DNA of 64,000 nucleotides from Euborellia annulipes (taxonomy: Eukaryota > Arthropoda > Insecta > Dermaptera > Anisolabididae): NCBI GenBank assembly GCA_023213315.1, contig JAKCPI010015507.1, positions 21,963 to 85,962 on the forward strand, read 5' to 3'. Positions within the stretch are counted from its first letter, which is position 1. Every line of letters starts with the position of its first letter. A program made the position numbers and the translations under genes. The notes beneath the pieces are model-generated. The model had not been told where the DNA came from, did not search any database, and saw nothing but the letters and a program-made list of their open reading frames with translations. Shown piece after piece: positions 11,465 through 22,318 of this stretch.

Positions 11465-12580
11465 GAGCTAAAAAAAACTACTTATTATTAGGTTATAATT
11501 TGAAAAGTCAACAACACATCTGACACCAAAATATTCAATATAATTCAAATCCAATATTTATGATTGGTATATTTTGGCCTCTTAAAAACTTCAATTTATT
11601 TTTGAACTTTGAATGACATCACGTTTTGAGTTTGAAATCGATCAATCATATCTCAACGCAATATCCTTCCTGGCTGATGTTAGTGGAGGGGATGGAATTA
11701 GGGGAAGGGAGGATGGCAATGATCAAAAACGGCCCCAATGCGCAGTAACAACTGCATACAAATTAATTTTCAAAGTTTTTATTTAAATCCAAATCCAAAA
11801 ACAAATTTACTCATATTTTAATTTCTAAATTAGAAATAGTATTAACGTTCTTCTTTAATCGAAAAAAACGTATTCTTTAAATTTAGGAGAAATTCAATTT
11901 ATAAATGATGATTATTGAAAACCTATTTTCAATTTTCATTTAATCATTTTAATTATTATTTCTATATTCCGATCATTCGCTGAATTTCCAATAATTTTAA
12001 ATACTGTACATCATTCAAATTTTCTTCTTTTTTTTGAAATCCTGATTATTAATAATCATTGGACCAGATGCTTTATAATTACAGAAAATTTGAAATGTGC
12101 TTTATTCAGAATTCAATTAAAAGTTTGAAAGGTATGAAATGAAATGGTTTTTGATTTTTTTCTTATGAGGTCTATGTGAAATTTATCAAGTAGCTTTATA
12201 TTTTTAATTAAGTTTGAATTAGTTAATAGTCCATATTTGAACTTGCAACGATTTGGCCTTTTTTTCAATCAGTGAAATTTAATCAAAGACAATTGTTCGC
12301 GACCAGAATCAAATCAAATCAATCATTTTTATTTGATCCTTTAATTGTCTCGCACTTGGCGAATGTATTGCAAAGTACACTTATTATAGGCTCTGAGACA
12401 AACTCTTTCCCTTCGCTTCTTGAGCTATTTGATTCGGACTAAATTGAATAAAAATATATTTTTATAATTATATTGGTTACAAAACAATGACAAACTCTAA
12501 ATTATCTCAAATGTCTAAAATGACTTTAAAATATTTCTTTTGAAATAATGAATATTTAGCAAAATAATAGGATTATAATA
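11465..12580. other. AT-rich unique DNA
   Basis: No coding or repeat structure recognised. A GC-richer purine run lies at about 11670-11735. Confidence 0.45.
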
Positions 12581-13440
12581 AATATTTTAATGTCCCACCC
12601 ATGAGTTTTCTACTTGTAATTCTTTCATTGTTTTTTTTAAAAGAAAATGAAAATCTTTATGGACCATGAAAGTTTCCATTAAAAAAAAATCTGGTGTGAC
12701 TGGCGCACAGCACACAACTTTTCTCTTACCTTCGGTAATCGAAAGTTGTGTACTGTGCTGTCACACCAGATTTTTTGTGTCGACATGTATTTATTTTCCG
12801 ACAGTAGGGTACAATTGAATTCAAGATGTAAAATTTATAAGTATGGGAAAATATTTATATTTTGTTACCATGGCAACCATTTCTCCTATCTTCCCTATGA
12901 AATACAAGAGTAAAGTGGTCTTCAGAAGATTTCAATCGCAAAATGAGAATATACATTTTAAAGAGCATCTAAAAATAATTGATTTTTGAATTTTAAAAAA
13001 AATCGTTGGAGCAAATTTTGAGAAAATCGAAAAAAACTGAAAAGTACATCAGTAAAGTACTAGTAATCTTTGGCCGATTTTGATTAAAAGCTTATTTTTC
13101 CGGTCCCGGGGGTGTTTAAGTTAAATGTAGAATTTCAACCCCGTAGCTCAATTCCTTCATGCTTAAAATTGAACACACACACACCCACCCACCCACCCAC
13201 CCACACACAGACAGACCATGTCGCGAAAACCACTTTTTTGGATTCAGGGGACCTCAAAACGTGAAGATCCGTCAAAATCTCGACATCGAATTTTTTGACA
13301 TGAATCCAATACTTTCTCTCTATATATATATTACATATATACATAGGTAAGAGAAAGTAATATATATATATTTTTTTAAAAACAATGAAATAATCACAAG
13401 TAGAAAACTCATGGGTGGGACTTAATATTGTCCCTCACTG
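12581..13440. mobile_element. TA-type MITE interrupted by HT copy 4
   Basis: Left piece 12581-12683 (GTCCCACCCATGAGTTTTC...) and right piece 13361-13440 (...CATGGGTGGGACTTAATATT, GTCCCTCACTG, then TA) match the uninterrupted MITE at 15882-16080. The left terminus has decayed; the right is intact and followed by TA. HT copy 4 sits inside. Confidence 0.8.
12684..13360 (+). repeat. HT element copy 4, complete
   Basis: 5' hairpin at about 12684-12776, TTACCATGGCAACC (12866), CAGTAAAGTACTAGTAA (13050), a cacaca/cccaccca microsatellite (13173-13209) and the terminal palindrome ending GGTAAGAGAAAGTA (13346-13359). Inserted in an older TA-type MITE. Confidence 0.92.
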
Positions 13441-14311
13441 TACATCTCAAAAAATATTTTTCTTTGAAGCCTATAAAACATTATTTGCTCCCAAATTAAA
13501 CTTTGATCTTAATTTTCAAAATGTGTTTTTTTATCGTTTTGCGGGAATTTTCTTATTAATCTATGGGTGAACTATAATAAATTAATTTGAGAAAAAAAAA
13601 TTCATTCTATCCTATTATTTATATTAATAAATTATCATAATCAATGTAAATGTTCATAAATTCCATGTATTTATATAAATATACATAATAAAAATTTTAT
13701 AAGAGAGTATAGACCTATTTCTTATTTAATGAATTCTAAAAGCAAATGATGGCCACATCATCCCTTGTTTTATCCCATGACACTTAAGGTTTAACAACTT
13801 ACAAAATTATTTATTTATATGTTCTTTACATTTTGACAGGTATAAATAAATTTTAATGTACTTCACTTGAGTATCAAACTTTTGAACAATAATTAATTGC
13901 GCAATTGAATAAATTAAGCAATTATATTCTCAACTATAGAACAAGATAACATCTTCCTTTTCCCTTTTATTAAATAAACAACTTTCTCAATCATAAATTT
14001 TCATATAGTGCTAAGCGAGCATCGCAAGAGTGGAAACTTGTCTTTAAAGTTGATTGAATAATTGTGTAAATTCACCTTAGCTATTGAATTTCACAATTTC
14101 ATAGGTAAGAGACCCATTTAACCTCTTTTATTAATAATAATAGAACCATTGCTGTAGATGCAGTGAAAGATTAGTAAAATAATTTTATCAACGACATATC
14201 TCTACTTGCTAATGTTTTTTAAATTTTCAAATTTTTAAAGAAAACCCGTATATACATGTATTTATGAGGCTTTTTTTTAAGATATATTCCTGGAATCAAT
14301 TAATTAGTTTG
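13441..14311. other. AT-rich unique DNA
   Basis: No gene or repeat boundary recognised. Confidence 0.45.
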
Positions 14312-14999
14312 TAAAAATCTGGTGTGACTGGCGCACAGCACACAACTTTCTCTTACCTTCGGTAATCGAAAGTTGTGTACTGTGCTTGTCACACCAGATT
14401 TTTTGTGTCGACATGTATTTATTTTCCGACAGTAGGGTACAATTGAATTCAAGATGTAAAATTTATAAGTATGGGAAAATATTTATATTTTGTTACCATG
14501 GCAACCATTTCTCCTATCTTTTCTATGGAGTACAAGAGTAAAGTGGTCTTCAGAAGATTTCAATCACAAAATGAGAATATACATTTTATAAGAGAATCTA
14601 AAAAATAATTGATTTTTGAATTTTAAAAAAAATCGTTGGAGCAAATTTTGAGAAAATCGAAAAAAACTGAAAAAGTGAATCAGTAAAGTACTAGTACTTT
14701 TTTGGTCGATTTTGTTCAAAAGCTTCGTGTCACGTCCCATGGGGGTGCCTAACTTAAATATAAAATTTCAACCTCCTGGCTCTTTTCGTTCTTGAGATAT
14801 TTTGTTCACAGACACACACACAGCCCGCACACACACACACACACACAGACAGACCATGTCGCGGAAACCACTTTTTTTTTGATTCAGGGGACCTCAAAAC
14901 GTGAAGATCCATCAAAATCTCGACATCGAATTTTTGACATGAATCCAATACTTTCTCTCTATATATATATTACATATATACATAGGTAAGAGAAAGTAA
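14312..14999 (+). repeat. HT element copy 5, complete, mosaic
   Basis: The first 390 nt or so are nearly identical to copy 4. The segment 14700-14820 switches to the other subfamily (TGTCACGTCCCATGGGG, TTCTTGAGATATTTTGTTCA), then the sequence returns to the common form from AGACAGACCATGTCGC to the 3' palindrome (14950-14999). The mosaic suggests gene conversion or template switching. Confidence 0.92.
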
Positions 15000-15329
15000 A
15001 AAGGGAGAATAGAGGAGAGAGAGAGAGCAAAAAGAAAGCATGTTGTTCGAATTCGCCCCTCTCTGATCTTTCCCCTTTCCTCCCACCCATGCAAGTCCAC
15101 AAACTAGCCTTCTTATAGTTTTCATTTCACTCAAAGCAAGTGGTGAGGAGAGAATCTATCCCCACCTATTCGTCTTATTTCTTTGCCTTAAAAAAAGAGG
15201 AGAGGGGAGGGATTTGCTCTCAAACAGCTTCCTATGAAAGGGAGTTCTCTTCTTCTCAATGATGAGCAAACTACGCCCAGATAAAGAACGAAGTAAATTA
15301 GAACTTGTTAAGTTTTTTTTTTTTTTTAT
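15000..15329. other. Purine/pyrimidine-rich unique DNA
   Basis: GA-rich stretches (about 15010-15045 and 15193-15211) and a T-run (about 15312-15328); no gene. Confidence 0.4.
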
Positions 15330-15478
15330 AAAAAAACATTCACACTTTTTTCTCATTCACACTCACACTCACACACACATTCACACAGTCTTTTCGGCAA
15401 CTCTGGCCATTTAAGACTTCATACGATAACCGTTGTAATTAATAAATGTATTTGGGGTTCAGGCATTTCTATTTAAGA
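15330..15478 (-). mobile_element. tRNA-derived SINE, 3' half
   Basis: Reverse complement of the tail and body of the family: ACATTCACACTTTTT, GTCTTTTCGGCAACTCTGGC, TTTAAGAC, then GGGGTTCAGGCATT and TATTTAAG. The tRNA-like head is missing (5' truncation). Confidence 0.85.
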
Positions 15479-15779
15479 ACTTGTTAAGTTAAAAAGTAAA
15501 AATAGAAATAGGAGTAATTCAAACCCCCACCTGAGTATGGCTTTTGATTTTTTGAAAATTTGTTTGAAGTTCTATTTCGGCATCTTATGATATTAAGACC
15601 TCCATCCCTATTTATTATTTAAAATGATATTTTTGATTGATTGATTTATTTTAATCGATTGAAATAAATAGTCACTGTGCTAGTTGGCTTCCCGTTTCAA
15701 AGCGTAGAAAATTTTTTCAAAATCATATTGAAAGTGAATTAATTTGAAACATGAGTCAAGTCTGCATTCAATGGTAAAT

Positions 15780-16344
15780 TGAGAATATATATTTTGAAGA
15801 GAATCCCAAAAATAATTTACTTTTTTGATCAAAATCGTTGGAGCGAATTTTGAGAAAATCGAGAAAAAAACTGAAAAAGTACAGTGAGGGTCAATATTAA
15901 GTCCCACCCATGCGTTTTCTACATGTGATTATTTCTTTGTTTTTATAAAAGAAAATGAAAATCTTTATTGTAAATTTTCTAGGTTTGAGCCATGAAAGTT
16001 TCCATTAAAAAATATATAATAAAAACCATTAAATAATCACAAGTAGAAAACAAAGGAGGACTTAATATTGTCCCTCACTGTACATCAGTAAATTGCTAGT
16101 ACTCTTTGATCAATTTTGTTTAAAAGCTTCGTGTTACATCTCAGGGGTGTCTAAGTTAAATATAAAATTTTAACCTCCTAACTCTTTTCGTTTTTGAGAT
16201 ATTTTGTTTACAGACACAAGCCCACAAACATGTTGCGAAAACCATTTATTTTGGATTCAGGGGACCTCAAAAAGTGTATATCTGTCAAAATCTCGGCATC
16301 CAATTTTTGACATGAAACCATATATCCTATAGGTAAAGAAAGTA
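15780..16344 (+). repeat. HT element copy 6, 5'-truncated, carrying a TA MITE
   Basis: Begins within the element at GAATATATATTTTGAAGAG, runs through CGTTGGAGCGAATTTTGAG, is interrupted after CTGAAAAAGTA by the MITE, resumes at TACATCAGTAAATTGCTAGT and ends at AGGTAAAGAAAGTAA. Removing the MITE and one TA restores the HT consensus. Confidence 0.85.
15882..16080 (+). mobile_element. Tc1/mariner-type MITE with TA target duplication
   Basis: Ends CAGTGAGGGTCAATATTAAG and, inverted, CTTAATATTGTCCCTCACTG. It is flanked by TA at 15880-15881 and TA at 16081-16082. The host sequence AAAAAGTACATCAGTAAA, known from other HT copies, is split exactly at TA, which proves the boundaries. No transposase inside. 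Confidence 0.93.
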
Positions 16345-16420
16345 ATAAGTGCGATTTCTAAATGGCCTCAGAAGCCGAAAAATATCTTAAAGAAATAGAT
16401 AAATGAGAAAAAAAAAAATT
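16345..16420 (+). repeat. SINE 3' tail fragment
   Basis: CTAAATGGCCTCAGAAGCCG followed by AAAAATATCTTAAAG and an A-rich end, the tail shared with the SINEs at 33521 and 52430. It abuts the 3' end of HT copy 6. Confidence 0.6.
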
Positions 16421-16950
16421 GAAATAAATCGGCTTGATTGAAAAACAGTTACCGCAGCTCCTGGCAATCTTTAACAACACAATTTAAGCGCAATACAAAT
16501 TCTCATTGTAAATTGAAATGTTGACAAAAAATTTTTTTTTACTTAATTAAAAAATATTTTTTACAAACCTCAGAGAAATTAAATGTCATGAAATAACTAA
16601 TATGTCGGCCCGTGATATGTGTCTGCCCTGTTAACTGGCATTTATAATTCCATTGCTTGTTTTATTTAAATGAGATCGGGGAAAAAAAAATCCCAAATTG
16701 ATAATAAAACTTTTTATTTTTTTTTATTTTGATCAAGTTGAGCTCGCGAAGCAGCCGAAGTCTAATTGCTAATGGTCTAATTTCACCCCTGTCATGTTAG
16801 TGATCCCCTTGTCAAGTCTAATAACCATTCGGAGACTTTCCCAGGGTTAATTTGCCCAAGGTGAATTGCTCGAACCCTTTCATCTATTTAATGCAGAAAT
16901 AACCCGTTAATTAATTTATAATTAACGCTATTACAACTGAGGCATCGTCT
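16421..16950. other. Unassigned DNA
   Basis: Nothing recognised; the composition is slightly less AT-rich at 16738-16900. Confidence 0.4.
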
Positions 16951-17190
16951 ACACTCGGTCCAGGCTTGGTCCAATCGTCTTCCCAAGGCTCGGTTTAATA
17001 ATATAATATTGGGCCAAGCCTTGGATCAAGCCTCGGACCAGGCTTGGCCCAATAGTATTAAACCGAGCCTTGGGAAGACGAATGGACCAAGCCTGGACCG
17101 AGGCTTGGCCCAATGGTAATATATTATTAAACCGAGCCTTGGGTAGTGACCATTGGGCCAAGCCTCGGACCAGGCTTGGCCCAATGCTTA
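16951..17190. repeat. Nested hairpin cluster built of GGCTTGGCCCAAT words
   Basis: Arms 16957-16999 and 17057-17099 are reverse complements over 43 nt with one mismatch. Their loop contains a second hairpin (17009-17052), and a third near-perfect palindrome lies at 17151-17186 (CATTGGGCCAAGCC...GGCTTGGCCCAATG). It is probably several insertions of one short TIR element into each other. The ORFs with repeated GPSLVRGLAQ are artefacts of this repeat. Confidence 0.75.
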
Positions 17191-17449
17191 ATTGACCCAT
17201 CATGTAATTAAAAAAAAAAAATTAAATTAAATCAAGTACTATTAATTCAAAAAAAAACAGTAAAATATATTTTAAATCTGGTGATTGTTTGATAAAGTTT
17301 ATTTAGCTAAAATAAAAGGCAAATCAAATAGCTTAAAAAAAGAGTCATATCAATATAACAACTGTGTACGAGAGCGTAAAGGCATTGACAAATGACAAAC
17401 AAAACCAAAAAGCTCGAGTTCAAATCTCACGAGAAACATCTTTTTTTTT

Positions 17450-17690
17450 CCTCGAGGCTTGGATCGACCATCCATTTTTTGTTTTCCAAGGCTTGGCCCA
17501 AATTTGGTTTTTTTGATTCTCGAGGCTTGGGCCAACCTTGTTTTTTTTTATTCCCAAGGCTGGGTACATTGTTATCATTCCAAGGCTTGGACCAAGCCTC
17601 GCCCAATGGTTAGACAAGGCTTGCCCCAAGCCTCGCCCAATGCTCGGCATGATTGGTCCAAGCTTGGTCCGAGGCTTGGCCCAATTGTGT
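17450..17690. repeat. Second GGCTTGGCCCAA cluster
   Basis: At least seven CAAGGCTTGG or CGAGGCTTGG words in direct and inverted orientation, ending with CCGAGGCTTGGCCCAATTGT. AT-rich DNA (17205-17440) separates it from the first cluster, so both may be the two ends of one long TIR element. Confidence 0.6.
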
Positions 17691-17699
17691 ATTCCTACC

Positions 17700-19141
17700 A
17701 GGGAATTTATTTATTTTAATGGGATTATAATTTATTTGATCAGGAGCAACGTTTTGGTTCTAGACTTTTAGCATTAACGTTTTCCCAAGAGGACCATTTT
17801 ACGGTAAATAAAAAACTTCCTTTTTTATAAGAACAAAAAAAAAAACAAGGATAAAACACTAAGGAATATGTTTTAATATATTAAATTAATTTAATTATAT
17901 ACTGGTCTACACTAAAAGCTTTCAGTTTTAATATATTTATTTGTACTCATAGTTGATAGATATTTCAACACTCAGCTCCTCTTAAGAAATATCCATGCTA
18001 AATTTAGGATCGAAACGTTATTTTATAAGTTAATAGATTTTTTAATAGTTTCCTTGTATAATGCTGGAGTCGGAAGGAATGAAACCATTCTTTGGGGGGG
18101 GCCATTTTTTTTTTTTACAAAAACTTGTTATTGGTAGGCTTACTGATGATGGTAGGCGTTATGGTTGACCGAAACAACACCATAAATAAGCTGATCTAAT
18201 TAAAGGCTCTTTTTTTAAGTTAACATTCCTATTCTGTCTGATCTAGAGAAGTTAGGGAGCAAGAAATCGAAAAATCCATTAAGGAGTTGGTCATTTAGAT
18301 TGCCTCTTTAATAAGCAAAACGAATAGATTCGGTTAAAATAAAATTCAAAGTTTAAACAAATAATTAATTAAAAAAAATTACCTTTTCATTTAAAAAATA
18401 TCTCGTTAAATAATCTTTTTAAAAAAGTCAGGAAATTATATTTATAAGACAAGAATAGAAGATAATATAAATAATTAAAGTATATTTCATTAAATCTCAT
18501 GAAAAAGCTATTAAAATTAGATCAAAAGGAACAAAAAACGAATTTTCTTTTTCCTTTGAGGTAATTTCGGAGAAAATGGATATGTAATTTATTTAGTAAT
18601 TATCACTTCTCTCCTTTATCTTTGCATAAAAGAAACACTTTTAAATAGCTAAGGAAATTGGGCTAGTTATGTGACCGCAATGTTATTTTACAGCATGTTA
18701 TATTATTTGATAAAATTTCCTAGACTTAGTAACCTGCAAGTAAGAGGAAAAAAAAAGATAATTAAAATTAACGATATTAAAACCGGTAGAATCTCTGATA
18801 ATATTGTTCATACTGTTAATATTATTATTATTGTTCTACACTAATTGGTTGTTCATTTGAAACTTTTATAACATGCAAAAGCATCTGAAATGACGAGCAG
18901 ATAAATGATCGTCTGGTACGAAATCCACCCTACTTGCATTATCTTAAATGAAGAGCAATAATTATTTAATAGGCGTCTCTTCGGACCTGACAGGAGAGAG
19001 GAGGAATGAGATTATTATTGTTTATAAGCTGCTGAAATGGCCTCGGAGAAACAAGACATTCTAGGTACAGTATATACAATACTTTAATTTTTTCTCCTAT
19101 CATTATTTACTGCTTATAACGAACAGTGTTTGTACGGAGTG
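17700..19141. other. AT-rich DNA, no gene seen
   Basis: No repeat boundary or coding signal recognised; a G-run then T-run lies at about 18094-18116. Confidence 0.45.
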
Positions 19142-19147
19142 CACACT

Positions 19148-19781
19148 AGGGTGGGCCGTTTTGCCACTTTTTCGTTGGAAAATGTAATACCCGGCAAAAG
19201 TGGCCCACGCACATGGACATTACAGATATAAATTTTTTTCAAATCGGACAATATCTTCTCAGATAATTTTTACCTCAAAGTTTCCAAATTTCGACTGAAA
19301 ATCCCAAAATTGTCAATAAGTTTAGTTGGGTTATAAAGCGACCATATTGTTGGATAACAAGATGTCACTTGCAATGAAAACTGACATTCTAGCCTCAATA
19401 TACCAGTTATATGCCCCTGGAAGAGCCAGAGATGCCCCCTCTGGGATCTTAATTGTAATGAATTTGTCCCGTTTACGGCCTCAGAGGAGGCCAGAGGAGG
19501 CATCTCTGCCCTTCCAGGGGCATATAACTGGCATTTTGAGGCTAGAATGTCAGGTTTCTCGCAATCTTGTTATCCAAAAATGGTCGCTTTGTAACCCAAC
19601 TAAATTTAATGACAATTTTGGGATTTTCAGTCGAAATTTGGAAACTTTGAGGTAAAAATTATCAGAGAAGATATTGTCCGATGTGAAAAAAAAAATATAT
19701 ATCTGTAATGTCCATGTGATGTAAGGTCCTTTGGCCGGGTATTACATTTCGCTCCGAAAAAAGTGGCAAAACGACCTACCC
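19148..19781. mobile_element. Long foldback element, arms about 297 nt
   Basis: The left arm (AGGGTGGGCCGTTTTGCCAC...) and right arm (...GTGGCAAAACGACCTACCC) are reverse complements almost throughout, closing at GATGCCCCCTCTGG (19431) and CCAGAGGAGGCATC (19491), with a 46-nt loop holding GGCCTCAGAGGAGGCC. CACACT at 19142-19147 and 19782-19787 may be a 6-bp target duplication. The opposed ORFs both read ...NFGIFSRNLETLR because of the symmetry. No transposase; superfamily not assigned. Confidence 0.88.
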
Positions 19782-19865
19782 CACACTCTTAGATATCTTT
19801 CCTTTGTTTTTTCATGGATCTTAATGAAATTCAAAATATAGCAGCAAATGGCATAAATAATAATA

Positions 19866-20523
19866 GATTTCCGGGCCTCAGAGGGGTATCTAACTTAAAT
19901 ATAAAACTTCAACCTCGTAGCTCATTTCCTTCATGCTTTATTTTGATTACAGACAGACCATTTCACTTTTTAGGACTCAGAGGACCTCAAAAAGTCTATT
20001 TCCATAAAAATCTCAACAACAAATTTTTGACAGGATTCCAATATTTTTACTCTCTATATATATGTGATGCGGAAAGTGAAAAGGGACCTCTTGTCTCCAA
20101 TTTCACAGAGTTATTAAAATTTTATTGTAGAGGATAATTTTCTGAACATTTTAAGACCAAAACCAATATGATATCTCAAAAACTAAAAAAGTTACAGCCT
20201 TTCAAAGTTATAAAAAACGGGATTTTGAGAAAAACACATTTAAACACAATGAAGAACTATTTATTTACTATACTGGTATTTACGGTTACTCAATCGATTA
20301 TTATGCAATATTTATTGAATTCTCATCGCTAAAATTACCGAATAAATCTTTATAGGAAATATTGAAGAATCGTATTCAATCGAAACCCAAAAATCGATAC
20401 TTTTTTACTTACCACTAATACCAGTAATTCGACTACCACCTATTTCAAATAAACCGATAATTTTAGTTCGCCGACAAGAGGTCCCTTTTCACTTTCCACA
20501 TCACATATAGGTAAGAGAAAGTA
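19866..20523 (+). repeat. HT element copy 7, 5'-truncated, split in its terminal palindrome
   Basis: Begins near the GGTCCCGGGGG position of the family (here TTCCGGGCCTCAGAGGGG), then CTTCATGCTT, ACAGACAGACCATT, GACCTCAAAAAGT, AATTTTTGACA and ACTCTCTATATATATGTGA. The other half of the palindrome, ATATAGGTAAGAGAAAGTA, is 430 nt further on after an inserted inverted-repeat element. Confidence 0.8.
20066..20503. mobile_element. Inverted-repeat MITE inside HT copy 7
   Basis: Arms 20071-20095 (GGAAAGTGAAAAGGGACCTC...) and about 20473-20497 (...GAGGTCCCTTTTCACTTTCC) match over 25 nt; the match extends outward into the host palindrome, so the exact ends are ambiguous. The interior is AT-rich with no ORF. 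The word ACCACCTATTTCAAATAAAC at about 20431 recurs at about 20638 outside the element. Confidence 0.75.
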
Positions 20524-21888
20524 AAAAAGGTAATTTTGCTTGTTTATTTTAGGTTTTCTATTTAGTATTTCCACATTCTTGTTACAAAGTTACGACTCCC
20601 ATTCTTTCCAATCTCATAGGGGGTTATTTAAAATCCCACCACCTATTTCAAATAAACCTTATTAGCCAGTAAGGGCGTTTTAAGTTTAAAACACCCTAAG
20701 CGACGAAAATGAGATTTATTTGTTCCATTCATTCTTTTTAAAGAAAAAGAAAGAAAAAAAAACTAATGACATGATTTAATTCCAAGAGCAAATAAAAAAA
20801 AAAAATCTAATAACGATAATATGGAAATTCAATTTTTACGTTTCTAATTTGATTCAAATTGAATGATAGAGAACAAAGCCCACGAGTCTTTGATAGCTAA
20901 ATAGATTTGTCTATTCTCACACCGAGATTGTTAAGTGAGCATCAAGCAACCCTCAAGAAAAGGGAACGAAGCAAGCAAGTTCCTTTAACTAGGCAAGCGG
21001 GAACTGAATTGTATAGTTGATTAAACTACATATCAATATAAAAGCAAATACTTGGAAATAAAACATGATCAAATGATATTCAGATGACAAATAAGATTAA
21101 ATAGCCTGCGGTGATTGTAACCTGCGGGAATAAAAATTGTTCTGGAATAAATTTAGATATCATATTCATTTAATGGTAATTAGAATTTAATAAAGTCATC
21201 AAGGCATAATGACTATGCTAAAATCAAATATAAATATTTATTGTGGATTATTATTACGCAAATTTATTTATTTTATATTTATCCACTGGGCGAGCTAAAC
21301 ATTTTTATGAAATCAATGCTGTATGAAGGAATTTGTACATTTTTGACAATTGTAGTTCTTCTGCTTGGGCATAATATTTTGCTCAAAATTTTGATTAAAT
21401 TTTTACTTTCTATTTGATCAATAAGAAATTATATATACTCAAAACATTGAGTATTTACAGGTAGTCTTTATTATTAGCTTAATTCAAATTCAGACCTTCT
21501 CATTAAATTGTTTTCAATAAATAATAAATGAGAGGAAGTAGCTGTGACATATTTATTTTCCACTTATTTTATGAATGAATGAATTTTTTCTTTAAACAAA
21601 ACCAAATTTTTCAATGGAATACATTTTTTTTTTCATTTATTATAATGATTCTCTTAAAATAAATCCAATTAATTAAATTGCAATTCATTTAATAGCAATA
21701 TTACGCTTGCATGATCTGATGTCTTTGATCAATCGATGTAAAGAGAAAATAATTTGTTTATTTTGGTCAATTAAATTCACCTCGTTATTTGATTTCTGTA
21801 CATGATTAATATGGCTCATATATTTTCATTTATAAAATTTTAAATCGTTCGTCCCATCTGGGTATTGGCATAATAATTAACCCCCGAT
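20524..21888. other. AT-rich DNA, no gene seen
   Basis: No coding or repeat structure beyond the 20-nt word shared with 20431. Confidence 0.45.
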
Positions 21889-22318
21889 CAGGTCTATTCT
21901 CTAAAAACAGATGTTAAAATTTAAAATAAACAAATAGGTGTTAAAAAGTAATGTAAAAATTAATCAGCGTTAAAAAATGCTATTCAAGATCACTTCCTTT
22001 TGACTCAAATATCTATTCTGTAAACAAAAATTTAAAGCCAAAGCATTAACATTTTGTAAATAGTGTTAAAAATTAATGTCATGTCTAGGGGGTGCCTTTA
22101 ATATTTTAACGTCGTGTTTAAAATAAAAATGGCGTCCTTAACCTAAAAAGTAAGGTTATGATTTTGATAGTTTTGAAATAAAAGCAACATGTTATAACAC
22201 CGCTGTTAAAATTTTGTTTAGAGAATAGCATTTTTTTAACCCTGATTGTTTTTACATTACTTTTAACACCCGTTTGTTTATTTTAAATTTTAACGTCTGT
22301 TTTTAGAAAATAGACCTG
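21889..22318. mobile_element. Foldback MITE with about 95-nt terminal inverted repeats
   Basis: CAGGTCTATTCTCTAAAAAC at 21889 is mirrored by GTTTTTAGAAAATAGACCTG-like sequence ending at 22318. The match continues inward through GTTAAAATTTAAAATAAACA, GGTGTTAAAAAGTAATGT and GAATAGCATT. No clear target duplication was found, so the superfamily is open. Confidence 0.85.

Noticed and set aside
16951..17700. CRISPR-like repeat array
   Set aside because: Repeats are inverted and irregularly spaced and the context is eukaryotic.
16949..17719. ORFs with repeated GPSLVRGLAQ-type peptides, looking like a repeat protein
   Set aside because: They occur on both strands and in several frames because the DNA is a palindromic word array.
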